Made by a program: the position numbers and the translations under genes. Positions 52,411 to 60,461 of a DNA stretch of 60,461 nucleotides are shown piece after piece (position 1 is the stretch's first letter; every line of letters begins with the position of its first letter). The stretch spans positions 1 to 60,461 of the forward strand of contig MPUH01000369.1 of assembly GCA_001970955.1 (NCBI GenBank). Reading direction: 5' to 3'. Source of the DNA: Stentor coeruleus. Taxonomy: Eukaryota > Ciliophora > Heterotrichea > Heterotrichida > Stentoridae. The notes beneath the pieces are model-generated. The model saw only the letters and a list, made by a program, of their open reading frames with translations, made no database searches and was not told the DNA's origin.

Positions 52411-53589
52411 ATGCAAAAAGAACTTTTACCTAGAGGCCGAAAGGGTAAAAACCATAGGTCAGAAAAGATGGCAATAAATCTTCCTTTAATCCAAAGATCA
52501 AGTTCTCCTATGCATACTTTTGATTCTAACTCAAAATCTCCTAAAGCAATAACTTCATCTAAAAAAAGTCATAGCAGTGAAAATATTAGCCTTCCTGAAC
52601 TGAAAAACTCAAGAAGCACTAGTAAAATTATTGGATTTATCAAAGCTGAGAATGGTAAATGCTCAGACAGGGTTGTTGGAGTTTTAAAAACTTATGCTGT
52701 GAATTCATATAAAGGAAGAAAACATAATGAGGATAGAGTGAGAATTTTGATTAATATACCTAGACCTGCATCAATATCTGAAGAAGAATGGCCTCCTAGT
52801 TCATTTTTTGGGCTTTTTGACGGACATAGTGGAAAGACTTGTGCGGTGTTTTTGAAGCAAAAATTATATGATTATATTTTTAAGAACCCTGCGTTTCCGT
52901 GTAGGATAAAAGATGCACTGCTTAATGGTTTTGCACTTGCTGATAAAGAGTTTTTGAGCTATGCGAAAGAAAGAGCGGATATGTCGGGATCGTGCGCAAT
53001 TGTAACGATGATTGTTGGTGACAGATGCTTTGTAGCCAATACAGGCAATTCTAGAGCATTCATCAGTCTTTTAGGGGGAAAAGTTATTAGTTGGATAACA
53101 TGCGAGCATAAACCTGGAGATACTGCTGAATACAATCGCATAATAAAAGCAGGTGGTAGCGTGTACAATAACTATATAATTAACGAAAAGGGTGAAAGTG
53201 TCAGCCTAGGTCCCCATCTAGTTTCTCCCGGTAAGTTAAAAATATCACGTTCTTTTGGAGACATAGATGCTAAAGATCGAGAATTAGGAGGAAATCCTAA
53301 TGTTATCATTGTAGATCCTGACATCAAGACATTCAAAATCAAACCTGAGCAAGACTTTATTTTTCTAGGCACAGGGAGCTTGTTTGAAGTTTTTACAGCA
53401 AGAGAACTATGCGATATTATATTTAGAAATCTACAGAAACAGATAGGTGAAGGTATAGGAAAAGCCCTTTTGTCAGGAATTGATGATATTTTTGCTGAAG
53501 CATACAATAGATCGTGTGATGATAATATTACTATTGTAATAATTGGCTTGAAAGGACTTAAAATTTATTGTCAACAGTTCGTTAATTAA
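52411..53589 (+). CDS. PP2C-type phosphatase fold protein with a degraded metal site
   Basis: 392 residues, one exon. The first ~95 residues are disordered and basic. The PP2C fold follows: GRKHNEDRV with Glu107 and Asp108, LFDGHSGKTC with Asp137, MSGSCAIVTM, CFVANTGNSRAF (usual GDSRA reads GNSRA here, Asn213), and the C-terminal DDNITIVII with Asp370/Asp371. The motif that normally reads ASDGLWD is GTGSLFE at 320-326, so the metal-binding Asp is Gly322 and the following Gly is Ser323. Other metal ligands are present. Family members dephosphorylate Ser/Thr using two Mg/Mn ions; loss of one core ligand suggests reduced or no activity, although an altered metal requirement is possible. Confidence 0.82.
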   Translation: MQKELLPRGRKGKNHRSEKMAINLPLIQRSSSPMHTFDSNSKSPKAITSSKKSHSSENISLPELKNSRSTSKIIGFIKAENGKCSDRVVGVLKTYAVNSYKGRKHNEDRVRILINIPRPASISEEEWPPSSFFGLFDGHSGKTCAVFLKQKLYDYIFKNPAFPCRIKDALLNGFALADKEFLSYAKERADMSGSCAIVTMIVGDRCFVANTGNSRAFISLLGGKVISWITCEHKPGDTAEYNRIIKAGGSVYNNYIINEKGESVSLGPHLVSPGKLKISRSFGDIDAKDRELGGNPNVIIVDPDIKTFKIKPEQDFIFLGTGSLFEVFTARELCDIIFRNLQKQIGEGIGKALLSGIDDIFAEAYNRSCDDNITIVIIGLKGLKIYCQQFVN

Positions 53590-54189
53590 TGTATTAACAG
53601 TGCTAGATGAAAGGGAAATTAAGTAGATTTCTTATATGGGTGATTAGAGATAAAGAGAAAAGTTAAAGTTTTAATCAGTAAAGTGCTTAGAAAATTATGG
53701 ATGAGAATCGCTTTGAGTTGAGGAGTTCGGAGAAAGTTGCCGTTTCAGTTGGGAAAATATCGAAGAGAAAAATAAAATGGTTTTTTATATGAAATTAGAT
53801 AAAGATTTAGAAGAAAAAACAGTGTTAATTAGGAAGATTTAAGAATAGAGGATGAAATTGAGAGTCATATATATGAAATTGTATTTCTTAGGAAATTTTG
53901 AATTTTTATTTTTGGTTTATATGGAAATTTATGTGAAAATACTGTTTTATAGAGTTTGGAAAGGTTTGTAGGATAAAAATAATAAAGATAGTGATGATAA
54001 TGCTTATAATAAAATTAGATAAGGGAAAAATGGAAGAATAAAGTTTGGATTTGGAATTGAAGAGGCTTTTTATAGAATTTTTAATAAGAGTTTGGTTGAT
54101 ATAGAGAGAAATCGTAAGGGGAGTTTATGAAATTGAGATTTTCGGGTTGATAATATGATAAAATGCTATGTGAGAATTTTTTATTAAAG

Positions 54190-54408
54190 TTAGTTGAATG
54201 TTTTAAAATGATTAAAATATTTTGAGTTTAAGCTATTTATTTCTTTTGAAGTTTTATATAAAGAATTAAAAAAGATTAAGATTTTAGGGTTTGATTCAAA
54301 CAACTCCTGCCATGGATANATTAAGATTTTAGGGTTTGATTCAAACAACTCCTGCCATGGATAATTTCCTTTATATTCCTTCATAATTTTACTTATCATA
54401 TTTACCAT
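54190..54408 (-). CDS. Doubtful small ORF interrupted by an N
   Basis: An ATG-started frame whose product is about 57 residues once the duplicated 44-bp copy and the N are discounted, with a Lys/Phe/Asn-rich composition and NYPWQELFESNPKILIFF as the most structured part. It straddles the composition switch of the spacer and has no recognised domain. Possibly not a gene. Confidence 0.25.
   Translation of the reverse strand: MVNMISKIMKEYKGNYPWQELFESNPKILXYPWQELFESNPKILIFFNSLYKTSKEINSLNSKYFNHFKTFN
54275..54363 (+). repeat. 44-bp direct duplication around a single N, probable assembly artefact
   Basis: Copies 54275-54318 and 54320-54363 are identical and separated by one N at 54319. As at 22644, this looks like two contig ends that overlap but were joined by a placeholder. 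Confidence 0.88.
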
Positions 54409-54580
54409 ACCCTATAAAATATAATTCTAATTTATATCTCAGTACACCTAAACATATATCAAAATTCGCAAAAAAATATTTAATCAAACATAAACCCCTA
54501 AAAAAAAATAATTTCAAATCCAAATACCACATTAAATCATAAAAAATATAACATCGACAACCGAATAAAGTATATTAAAA

Positions 54581-56485
54581 ATGCTTGCATTTTTAACTAT
54601 ACTATTAGCTTGGGGTTATGGGTTCAATATTCCAGGCATACTACCAAGAGATTACCCAGAAGGTCATCATATAGAAATTCAAGTCCGAGAATTACATTCA
54701 ACCGAAACTCAGCTTCCATTTGATTATTATTATCTAAACTTTTGTAAACCTGAAGGGATGAATGTGGCTGCTAATGAAAATATAGCCGAGATTTTAACTG
54801 GAGACCAAAGAGAAAAATCTCCGTATTTTATTGAAATGAATATTGAAAAAATCTGTGTAAAAGTCTGTGATAAAAAAAACAATAAAGAACAAATCGCGAA
54901 TTTTAAGTGGATGATTGATAATAATTATTATGCTTCATGGGTACTTGATGGATTACCTTCAGGATTAAGGAAATTTGCTAAATTTGAAAGAAATGAATAT
55001 AAAGTTTCTTTTTATCAAGATGGATTCCCGATTGGGTATAGGTTAAAAGGGAAATATTATGTTTTTAATCATGCGAATATTTTTGTTAAGGTGTACTTTG
55101 ATGGGGAGAATTGGAGGATTGTTGGGTTTCTTGTAGAACCTTTAAGTTTGAATAATGATGCAAGCATGAGCTGCCTTTCAGAAAACTTTTCTAGGTATAT
55201 AAACATAACAAAAATGAAGCAGGAAATAATCCTCCCACCAGACGAAATGATAGAATCAATGAATTACGAAGGTTTACCTCAAGAGCTACAAAAAGAGATC
55301 GTTTACACTTACAGCACTTTTTTTGAAAAAAGTGATATAAAATGGGCATCTAGATGGGATATGTACACCTATGGAGCAGGAAGTAAAACTGATGTTCATT
55401 GGCTTTCTATAATAAACTCTTTTGCCTTAGTACTTTTCTTATCAAGTATTATCGCTCATATATTATGTAGAACAATAAGAAACGATATATCTAATTACAA
55501 CGATAGTACAGAGTTAGAAATACGAGAAACAGGATGGAAACAAATAAGAGGAGAAATTTTCCGACGACCAGCATATGCTAATTTATTTTGTATGATTATA
55601 GGATCAGGAGTTCAACTTATATGCACATCTTTTGTAGGATTAGGATGTGCGTATATAGGATTTTTATCACCATCTTATAGAGAAATTTTTCTTATATTTA
55701 CATTTATTATGTATATGTTATTTGGAACTGTATCAGGGTATGTATCAGCTAGGTTTTATAAGATGTTTGAACTTAAAAGATGGAAAATTAATATTTTAGG
55801 AACTGCTTTGTTATACCCTGGGGTTTGTATTGTTGTTTTTATACCAATTAATGCTTGTGTTATGAGTGAGGAAAGTTCTGCTGCTGTACCTTTTACTGCG
55901 ATGTTTTTTTGGCTTTTTTTATGGTTTGGGATTTTTGGATCTTTAGTGTATTTAGGAGGTGGATATGGGAATTTAAAAGATACAATATCCAATCCTTGTA
56001 AAGTTAATAAAATCCCAAGACCAATTTCTTTCCCAGTAAACCTACGTATGCATTTTGTGTACTTTCTTGCAGGTTCTCTCCCTTTTGGCTGTATGTTTAT
56101 GGAGCTAAGTTATGTTATGAAAAGCATGTGGCATCACACATTATTTTATTATCTTTTTGGATTTTCCTTATTGTGTTATATTGTTTTGATTATAACATCA
56201 GCTGAAGTATCGATATTAATGACTTATTTGTTGTTGTGTAGAGAAGATTATCGATGGTGGTGGATATCAGTAGAAGTTGCAGGATCATCAGGGATATACT
56301 TTTTTATATATGCTTTTGGGTATTATTATGCAGAATTAAATTTTTCAAGGATAAGCTCGTTTGTGTTCTACTTTGGGTATATGTTTTTAGCTAGTGCAAC
56401 TTTTTCTGTGATTACTGGGACTATTGGATTTCTTGCAACTTTTGTGTTTATAAGGACTATATATTCTTTAATCAAAAGCGATTAA
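54581..56485 (+). CDS. Transmembrane 9 superfamily protein (nonaspanin, EMP70-type)
   Basis: 634 residues, one exon. A signal peptide (about 1-15) is followed by a large lumenal N-terminal domain with FNIPGILPRDYPEGHHIEI, and by a nine-helix C-terminal half starting near residue 280. The last residues are LIKSD, matching the KxD-type retrieval signal at the end of TM9SF proteins. By family knowledge these proteins sit in Golgi and endosomal membranes and affect sorting of other membrane proteins. Length and topology fit well. The start codon is preceded by an A-rich leader. Confidence 0.92.
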   Translation: MLAFLTILLAWGYGFNIPGILPRDYPEGHHIEIQVRELHSTETQLPFDYYYLNFCKPEGMNVAANENIAEILTGDQREKSPYFIEMNIEKICVKVCDKKNNKEQIANFKWMIDNNYYASWVLDGLPSGLRKFAKFERNEYKVSFYQDGFPIGYRLKGKYYVFNHANIFVKVYFDGENWRIVGFLVEPLSLNNDASMSCLSENFSRYINITKMKQEIILPPDEMIESMNYEGLPQELQKEIVYTYSTFFEKSDIKWASRWDMYTYGAGSKTDVHWLSIINSFALVLFLSSIIAHILCRTIRNDISNYNDSTELEIRETGWKQIRGEIFRRPAYANLFCMIIGSGVQLICTSFVGLGCAYIGFLSPSYREIFLIFTFIMYMLFGTVSGYVSARFYKMFELKRWKINILGTALLYPGVCIVVFIPINACVMSEESSAAVPFTAMFFWLFLWFGIFGSLVYLGGGYGNLKDTISNPCKVNKIPRPISFPVNLRMHFVYFLAGSLPFGCMFMELSYVMKSMWHHTLFYYLFGFSLLCYIVLIITSAEVSILMTYLLLCREDYRWWWISVEVAGSSGIYFFIYAFGYYYAELNFSRISSFVFYFGYMFLASATFSVITGTIGFLATFVFIRTIYSLIKSD

Positions 56486-56662
56486 TTTTAATAGAAAAGC
56501 GAATTTGTTTAGAAGCATGATTTTTGAAAGTGGTAAAAGTCTTTAAATTAAGCATTTTATCCTTACCATTATTTTTCTAAATTTAAGCACATAAAATATA
56601 AGAATCTCTTTGAAGTATCAATAATAAATAAAAAACCTTAGTTAATCAATACTTAAAATAAT

Positions 56663-58438
56663 ATGAGCGGAACTCCTGAAAAAATTGTCAAAGCTAGAGA
56701 GATGATTGAACAAAGGAAAAAAGAACTGGCTGAAAATATTAAAAGAGTAAGAGTGATTTAGAAAAACGAAGAAGCAAAAAAGTTGGAAAAACTCAAGCTG
56801 GTAGAAAAACAAAAAAAGGAAATTGAAAAAATCAAGGTAGAAAGAAAGCATCTTACAAAAGTCAGAAAAGAAGATTTAGTAAAGGAAGAAATTAAAATTG
56901 AAGACCTTGTAGATCCTAACCCAAGTTCAGCATATGCAGATGATTTTGAATCAGAGTCAGGCTCAGAACTGATTGAACGGAAAGTAATTGATGGCAAAGC
57001 ACAGGAACCACCAGTTTTGAACTATGATCATACAGTTATCGCATCTAAGCCAAAAATCGCCCCAACAATAGATAATCCTAAAAAGTCCATAGACCTAAAA
57101 CCTAGCGAAAATCTTGAGAATTCCTCAAGTTTTGGAAAACCTCAGCCAGTTAACCTTTTAAAAAAACAATCAGATGATTTCAGTCCTATAATATCTGTTA
57201 ACCCGATTGATGAAAAGCCCCTTACATCAAATTCTAGTATTATAATCCATCAAAACTCTTTAGAATTCAACACCTCGCTTGCTTCATCAATGCGCATGCC
57301 AAGTATTTTATCCTGTATATCAGGAGAAATCGAAGCTCAGAAACAATGCAAACAAGAACTAGAAAGAGCTAAAAACATTGATAGAAATGATTACTTTGTA
57401 TCTCTATCCGAAGCTTTATCTGAAATCAATACAAATTTCCAAGGCATCCGGGTCAAAAATCGATCCCGAAAAAATGCAACTTTTCCTTCAATATTAATCT
57501 CTAAATCAAAAGACCAAGAAAAACAAAAAACACAAGAAGATAGTCAGATAAGCTACGAATACAGTACCCCAAGTTTTTCAGAAAAAGATCAATATACAGC
57601 ATTTGAAACATTTAACAAAGAAACCAAAAACATAGAAATCGCTATTTCTCCAACCATAGGCCACAAAGAAAAACCAAACAACAAAACCTTAGAAAACCTT
57701 CCAATTTCCAGTAGAGAAAACAATGAAGACGACGGACAATTCGAAATGATAGTCGTAGAAAGCAACACAGAAGAAGGTAAAAAAAATCAAAAATGGGAAG
57801 AAAGAAAAACCAAAAGGATGGAAGAACTAGAAAAAAGATTTATAAAAAAAGGTAGCTCGCCTGAACGGCTCGGCTTAGGTGAAAAACTTAAAATCAACAT
57901 TTCTTCTTCACCAATGGTTTCACCAAAACCATCTCCAAGACCATCATTAAAAAATGATATAAGAAGTTCTCCAAAACCTATTCATAAAACTCGTGAAGAA
58001 ATCAAATCAACAGAAGACAAATATCGTCGACATAAAAATCTTCCTAATTTGGTTTATAATAAACCATCTAATAGAAAAATCATTAAAAACGCTATTTCTC
58101 AATTGTGTTTAGCAGGAGAACCTAATAAAGTTCATCGTGAAGAAGTTCTTAATGTTATAGATACATTAGAGGAGATTATGTATTTTATTATAGTTTTTAG
58201 TGATTCAACAAGAAGAGATGTTAGAGGTTTATATAGTCATGATCCAAATACTGGAGAAGTTAATAAAATCTATGGGCCGAATTATTTGCCTGAAACTTTA
58301 GAATCAAGTGTTGTTACAGCGTTTTTTAGATATGATTCTGGGGCTAAAGAGTTTAAACAATTGCAATGTAAAGATTTTATTGCTGCTACTGATGCGGTGT
58401 TTTTGAAAAAAATACATAAGGTTTATGATGCGATGTAG
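56663..58438 (+). CDS. CKK-domain microtubule minus-end protein (CAMSAP/patronin-related), no CH domain
   Basis: Exons 56663-56746 and 56762-58438 join across a 15-nt intron to give 586 residues. Residues about 1-65 form a charged helix (KAREMIEQRKKELAENIKR before the intron). A long disordered middle follows. Residues 464-586 match the CKK domain of CAMSAP/patronin: RKIIKNAISQLCLAGEPNK, MYFIIVFSDSTRRDVRGLY, then ESSVVTAFFRYDSGAKEFKQ. By family knowledge CKK binds and protects microtubule minus ends. The usual N-terminal calponin-homology domain is missing. In a cell with vast cortical microtubule rows, minus-end anchoring is the obvious candidate role. Confidence 0.86.
56747..56761 (+). other. 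15-nt intron
   Basis: GTAAGAGTGATTTAG between codons; retention stops at TAG, removal joins the N-terminal helix to the main body. Adenine at position 10. Confidence 0.9.
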
Positions 58439-58663
58439 ATAGAATTGAAGGGATATTGATATTAGTAATTTAGGTTTTTTTTTTTAAAGAAGGAGGTTTT
58501 TTGAATGAATTATGGGTTAATGTGTAGGGAGGTTTTGATTATGATATAGAGACAAGTTTTAAAAGTTATTAATTATTTTTTCTGAATCTGTTTTAAATTA
58601 TTCTACAACTTGTTATTAAAATGCTTAATGAAATATATGTGATAACAATGTAATGATATTTTT

Positions 58664-59098
58664 TTAAAACTTAAGTGTTTCATTTCTAATATATCCTAAC
58701 AGAGTTCTGCTTAAAAAGTCATCAATAATACAACGTTCTTTTATATTTCTTATATATTTGATAAAGAACATAAGTCCTTCTTGGTTTTTCCTAAATGAAC
58801 CATGAATCAAAGCATATCCATTATCTAGATACACATAGTCTTTGAATAATGTTTGCTTTTTATCAGTAAGTGACTTTTTATATGCATAAACAGTCAGACA
58901 ACCTGAAAAATCATAAAGTACTAATTCGTATCTTAGTGCGGTTTCCTTTATTTCTTTGACTCTAGCTAAAAGTTCTAAGTAATCCACAATACAGCTTTTA
59001 TAGTAAATATTTTCAGTTTGTACCGTGCAGGATTTTGCCATTTTAATAGTGCATGAAAGAAGTATGCTATCTTTTGAGTCTTCATTTCTAATCGCCAT
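58664..59098 (-). CDS. RPA2-like OB-fold protein (single-domain)
   Basis: 144 residues, one exon. Residues about 41-122 fit an OB fold of the RPA32 type: LARVKEIKETALRYELVLYD, then FSGCLTVYAYKK, and the strand-helix GYALIHGSFRK followed by FFIKYIRNIK, in the order of the RPA2 beta barrel. The usual N-terminal phosphorylation region and C-terminal winged helix of RPA2 are missing. By family knowledge RPA2 binds single-stranded DNA with RPA1 and RPA3. The match is by eye; a Ten1- or Stn1-like telomeric OB protein is an alternative. Confidence 0.5.
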   Translation of the reverse strand: MAIRNEDSKDSILLSCTIKMAKSCTVQTENIYYKSCIVDYLELLARVKEIKETALRYELVLYDFSGCLTVYAYKKSLTDKKQTLFKDYVYLDNGYALIHGSFRKNQEGLMFFIKYIRNIKERCIIDDFLSRTLLGYIRNETLKF

Positions 59099-59681
59099 TT
59101 TTCTTTAATAAAGTATTACCGAAAGGATAATATAAAATACAAGTAATTATAATATATATTCAAATTAGTAAATTGCAAACTAAACATATCACAGAGCTAT
59201 TATTATCATCATTAAATACAATAATTTAATATCTTAAAATAAAATTCTACTTTTAATTTCTCTTAGCTAATTCAAAAATCATCAATAAAAATCCATAAAA
59301 TCTATCCCGCCAGTCATAAAAAAAATCCTACCAAAAAGCCTAATTCCAAAATATCCTTATTCTTTACACACTTCAAAAAAATTATCAAAAAATTTAAACC
59401 TATAAAAATTATTCAAAACCCAAATAAACATATAAGCATATAAGCATAAACCCACTAACATCCTTAATATCAATATTCAAACCCTTCATAAATTTTCCTA
59501 GAATTTCACTAACCTCTAAACCAAAATCTTATAATAAATTCCTAAACCTCCATATAAAATTTTTAATGCCTACTATTATCCAAGACAAAGTCTTAAAATC
59601 ATAAAAAATCATTTTCTTCTAAAAAACAACCATTTTGAATATGTTTTTTACTCACATTACATATTTTTTTTGCACTTTACT
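59099..59681. other. Divergent spacer, A/C-rich near the + gene
   Basis: About 580 bp. AT-rich near 59100, becoming A/C-rich and G-poor from about 59270 to 59640, as seen left of other genes. No ORF or RNA gene recognised. Confidence 0.6.
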
Positions 59682-60128
59682 ATGAAAGCCCGCCCTCAAA
59701 TCCAAATTGCAAAATCGAACGGATACGCCAAAGACTGCAAAGAAAACGATATTCCGTATTCTGATACAATAAACTCAGCATCCACATCATGTTCAAGCAA
59801 GAAAAAGAAGTGGAGAAGGAAGCGTAAAAATACAAACCAAGTCAAAGTTCTTATAGAAGAATATAATAGAAGCTCCATATGGACAAAAGAGCAAGTGGTT
59901 TATCTTGCAGAAAAAACAGGTTTAAGTGAAGCTCAAGTCTATAAGTGGGGATGGGATTACAAGAAGAAACTTAGAAAACAAGCCTCACAATACAATATTA
60001 AAGAAATAGTTTGCACAGAAATAATGCCTCCAACCAAACTAGATCTTGAAATGTTGAATTTGCAAAGGTCGTATAAAGAATTCATGGTTTCTATGAATTC
60101 AATAATCCCAACGCATTTAGTGTTTTAG
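59682..60128 (+). CDS. Homeodomain-like protein with divergent recognition helix
   Basis: 148 residues from the ATG at 59682; a slightly longer frame would need a TTG start. A basic patch (KKKKWRRKRKN, 40-50) leads into a homeodomain-type three-helix unit at about 44-101: QVKVLIEEYNRSSI, WTKEQVVYLAEKTG and the recognition helix LSEAQVYKWGWDYKKKLRK. The canonical WFQNRR core is replaced by KWGWDYKK, with Trp89 and Trp91 kept as the hydrophobic anchor and basic residues after it. Inferred role: sequence-specific DNA binding. The C-terminal ~45 residues are not recognised. Confidence 0.75.
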   Translation: MKARPQIQIAKSNGYAKDCKENDIPYSDTINSASTSCSSKKKKWRRKRKNTNQVKVLIEEYNRSSIWTKEQVVYLAEKTGLSEAQVYKWGWDYKKKLRKQASQYNIKEIVCTEIMPPTKLDLEMLNLQRSYKEFMVSMNSIIPTHLVF

Positions 60129-60461
60129 CACTTGTGTAAGTTTTAATATACATAGATTTTAGTCATATGGTCTTTAGGAATAGGATTCGGTATGGATTTT
60201 AGAGAGAAAAATTAGGTTTTTTTTATCATAAAGGTAGGATGAATATGGAAAATTATACTTTAGAGATTAGTGTTAAAAGGAGTTAAAATGGGATGTGATT
60301 TTTTTTTTGGGACTTGCCTGGATTAAAGGTAGGTAGAGGGTTGGGGAATGATGGAAATATTTAGTTTATAGCGGGAATAGAAATTTAATATTATGTTTAA
60401 TAAAATCTGATAACCGGTGAATACTTTTTCTTTGAGGTTAGGAAGTAGATGCAGGTGATAT
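60129..60461. other. Downstream flank, G/T-rich
   Basis: About 330 bp after the homeodomain gene to the window end. Clearly G/T-rich and C-poor on the + strand, the composition seen to the right of most genes here. No ORF or RNA gene recognised. Confidence 0.6.

Larger units (their letters stand above)
53590..54580. other. Tandem spacer with composition switch and an N gap
   Basis: About 990 bp between two + strand genes. G/T/A-rich and C-poor from 53590 to about 54180, then a mixed segment holding the doubtful ORF and the N at 54319, then A/C-rich from about 54360 to 54580. No RNA gene recognised. Confidence 0.55.

Noticed and set aside
548-60128. Reassigned stop codons as in some ciliates
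   Set aside because: All frame breaks within genes are explained by tiny introns carrying TAA or TAG; no gene needs a stop read as an amino acid.
1-60461. tRNA, rRNA, snRNA, CRISPR or intact transposon
   Set aside because: Looked by eye for tRNA T-loop/acceptor patterns, regular spaced repeats and transposase motifs; none was convincing.

Overview
The window looks like macronuclear DNA of a heterotrich ciliate, most likely Stentor. Three things point there. The DNA is very AT-rich with short gene spacing. Many ORF breaks are repaired exactly by removing a 15- or 16-nt intron of the form GTA...(T/C)AG (14 found: eleven of 15 nt, three of 16 nt). Every gene reads with the standard code, with TGG as Trp and no read-through stop. 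I assign 36 protein genes with reasonable support plus two doubtful ones. I see no tRNA, rRNA, CRISPR array or intact transposon. Species assignment is inference; no database search was possible.

Layout. 0-10 kb: TAF13, CK2 alpha, a 1352-aa membrane/PAS protein of TmcB type and a ciliate-type unknown. 10-20 kb: a TSNAXIP1-like coiled coil, a small lipid-anchored-type protein, an arrestin-fold protein, two structural-type unknowns, a choline/ethanolamine kinase, a DUSP pseudophosphatase and an M16-like protein without its catalytic domain. 20-32 kb: a folate-biopterin transporter, an F-box-like protein (interrupted by an assembly duplication), a roadblock dynein light chain, a multi-pass membrane protein, a longin plus mu-homology adaptor subunit and coiled-coil proteins. 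32-42 kb: a decayed coding relic, a secreted extremely acidic Ca-binding-type repeat protein, importin-5 and a tryparedoxin-like protein. 42-60 kb: a WD40-ankyrin-TRP-type channel, a CK1-family kinase, a PP2C with a damaged metal site, a TM9SF nonaspanin, a CKK-only microtubule minus-end protein, an RPA2-like OB-fold protein and a homeodomain-like protein. There are no operons. The genes are single units on both strands, often only tens of bases apart; one divergent pair has start codons 4 bp apart.

The most notable large-scale signal lies between genes. In nearly every spacer longer than about 600 bp the left part of the + strand is G/T-rich and C-poor, and the right part is A/C-rich and G-poor, whether the flanking genes are convergent, divergent or tandem. 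The polarity follows the spacer, not transcription, and matches the strand polarity of telomeric ends (C/A strand at a left end, G/T strand at a right end). I suggest these spacers are sites of alternative chromosome breakage and telomere addition, or were shaped by it; this is testable with telomere-containing reads. Other leads are several apparent pseudoenzymes, the tiny introns with an invariant adenine at position 10, near-absence of TGA stops (1 of 36), and the acidic secreted protein.
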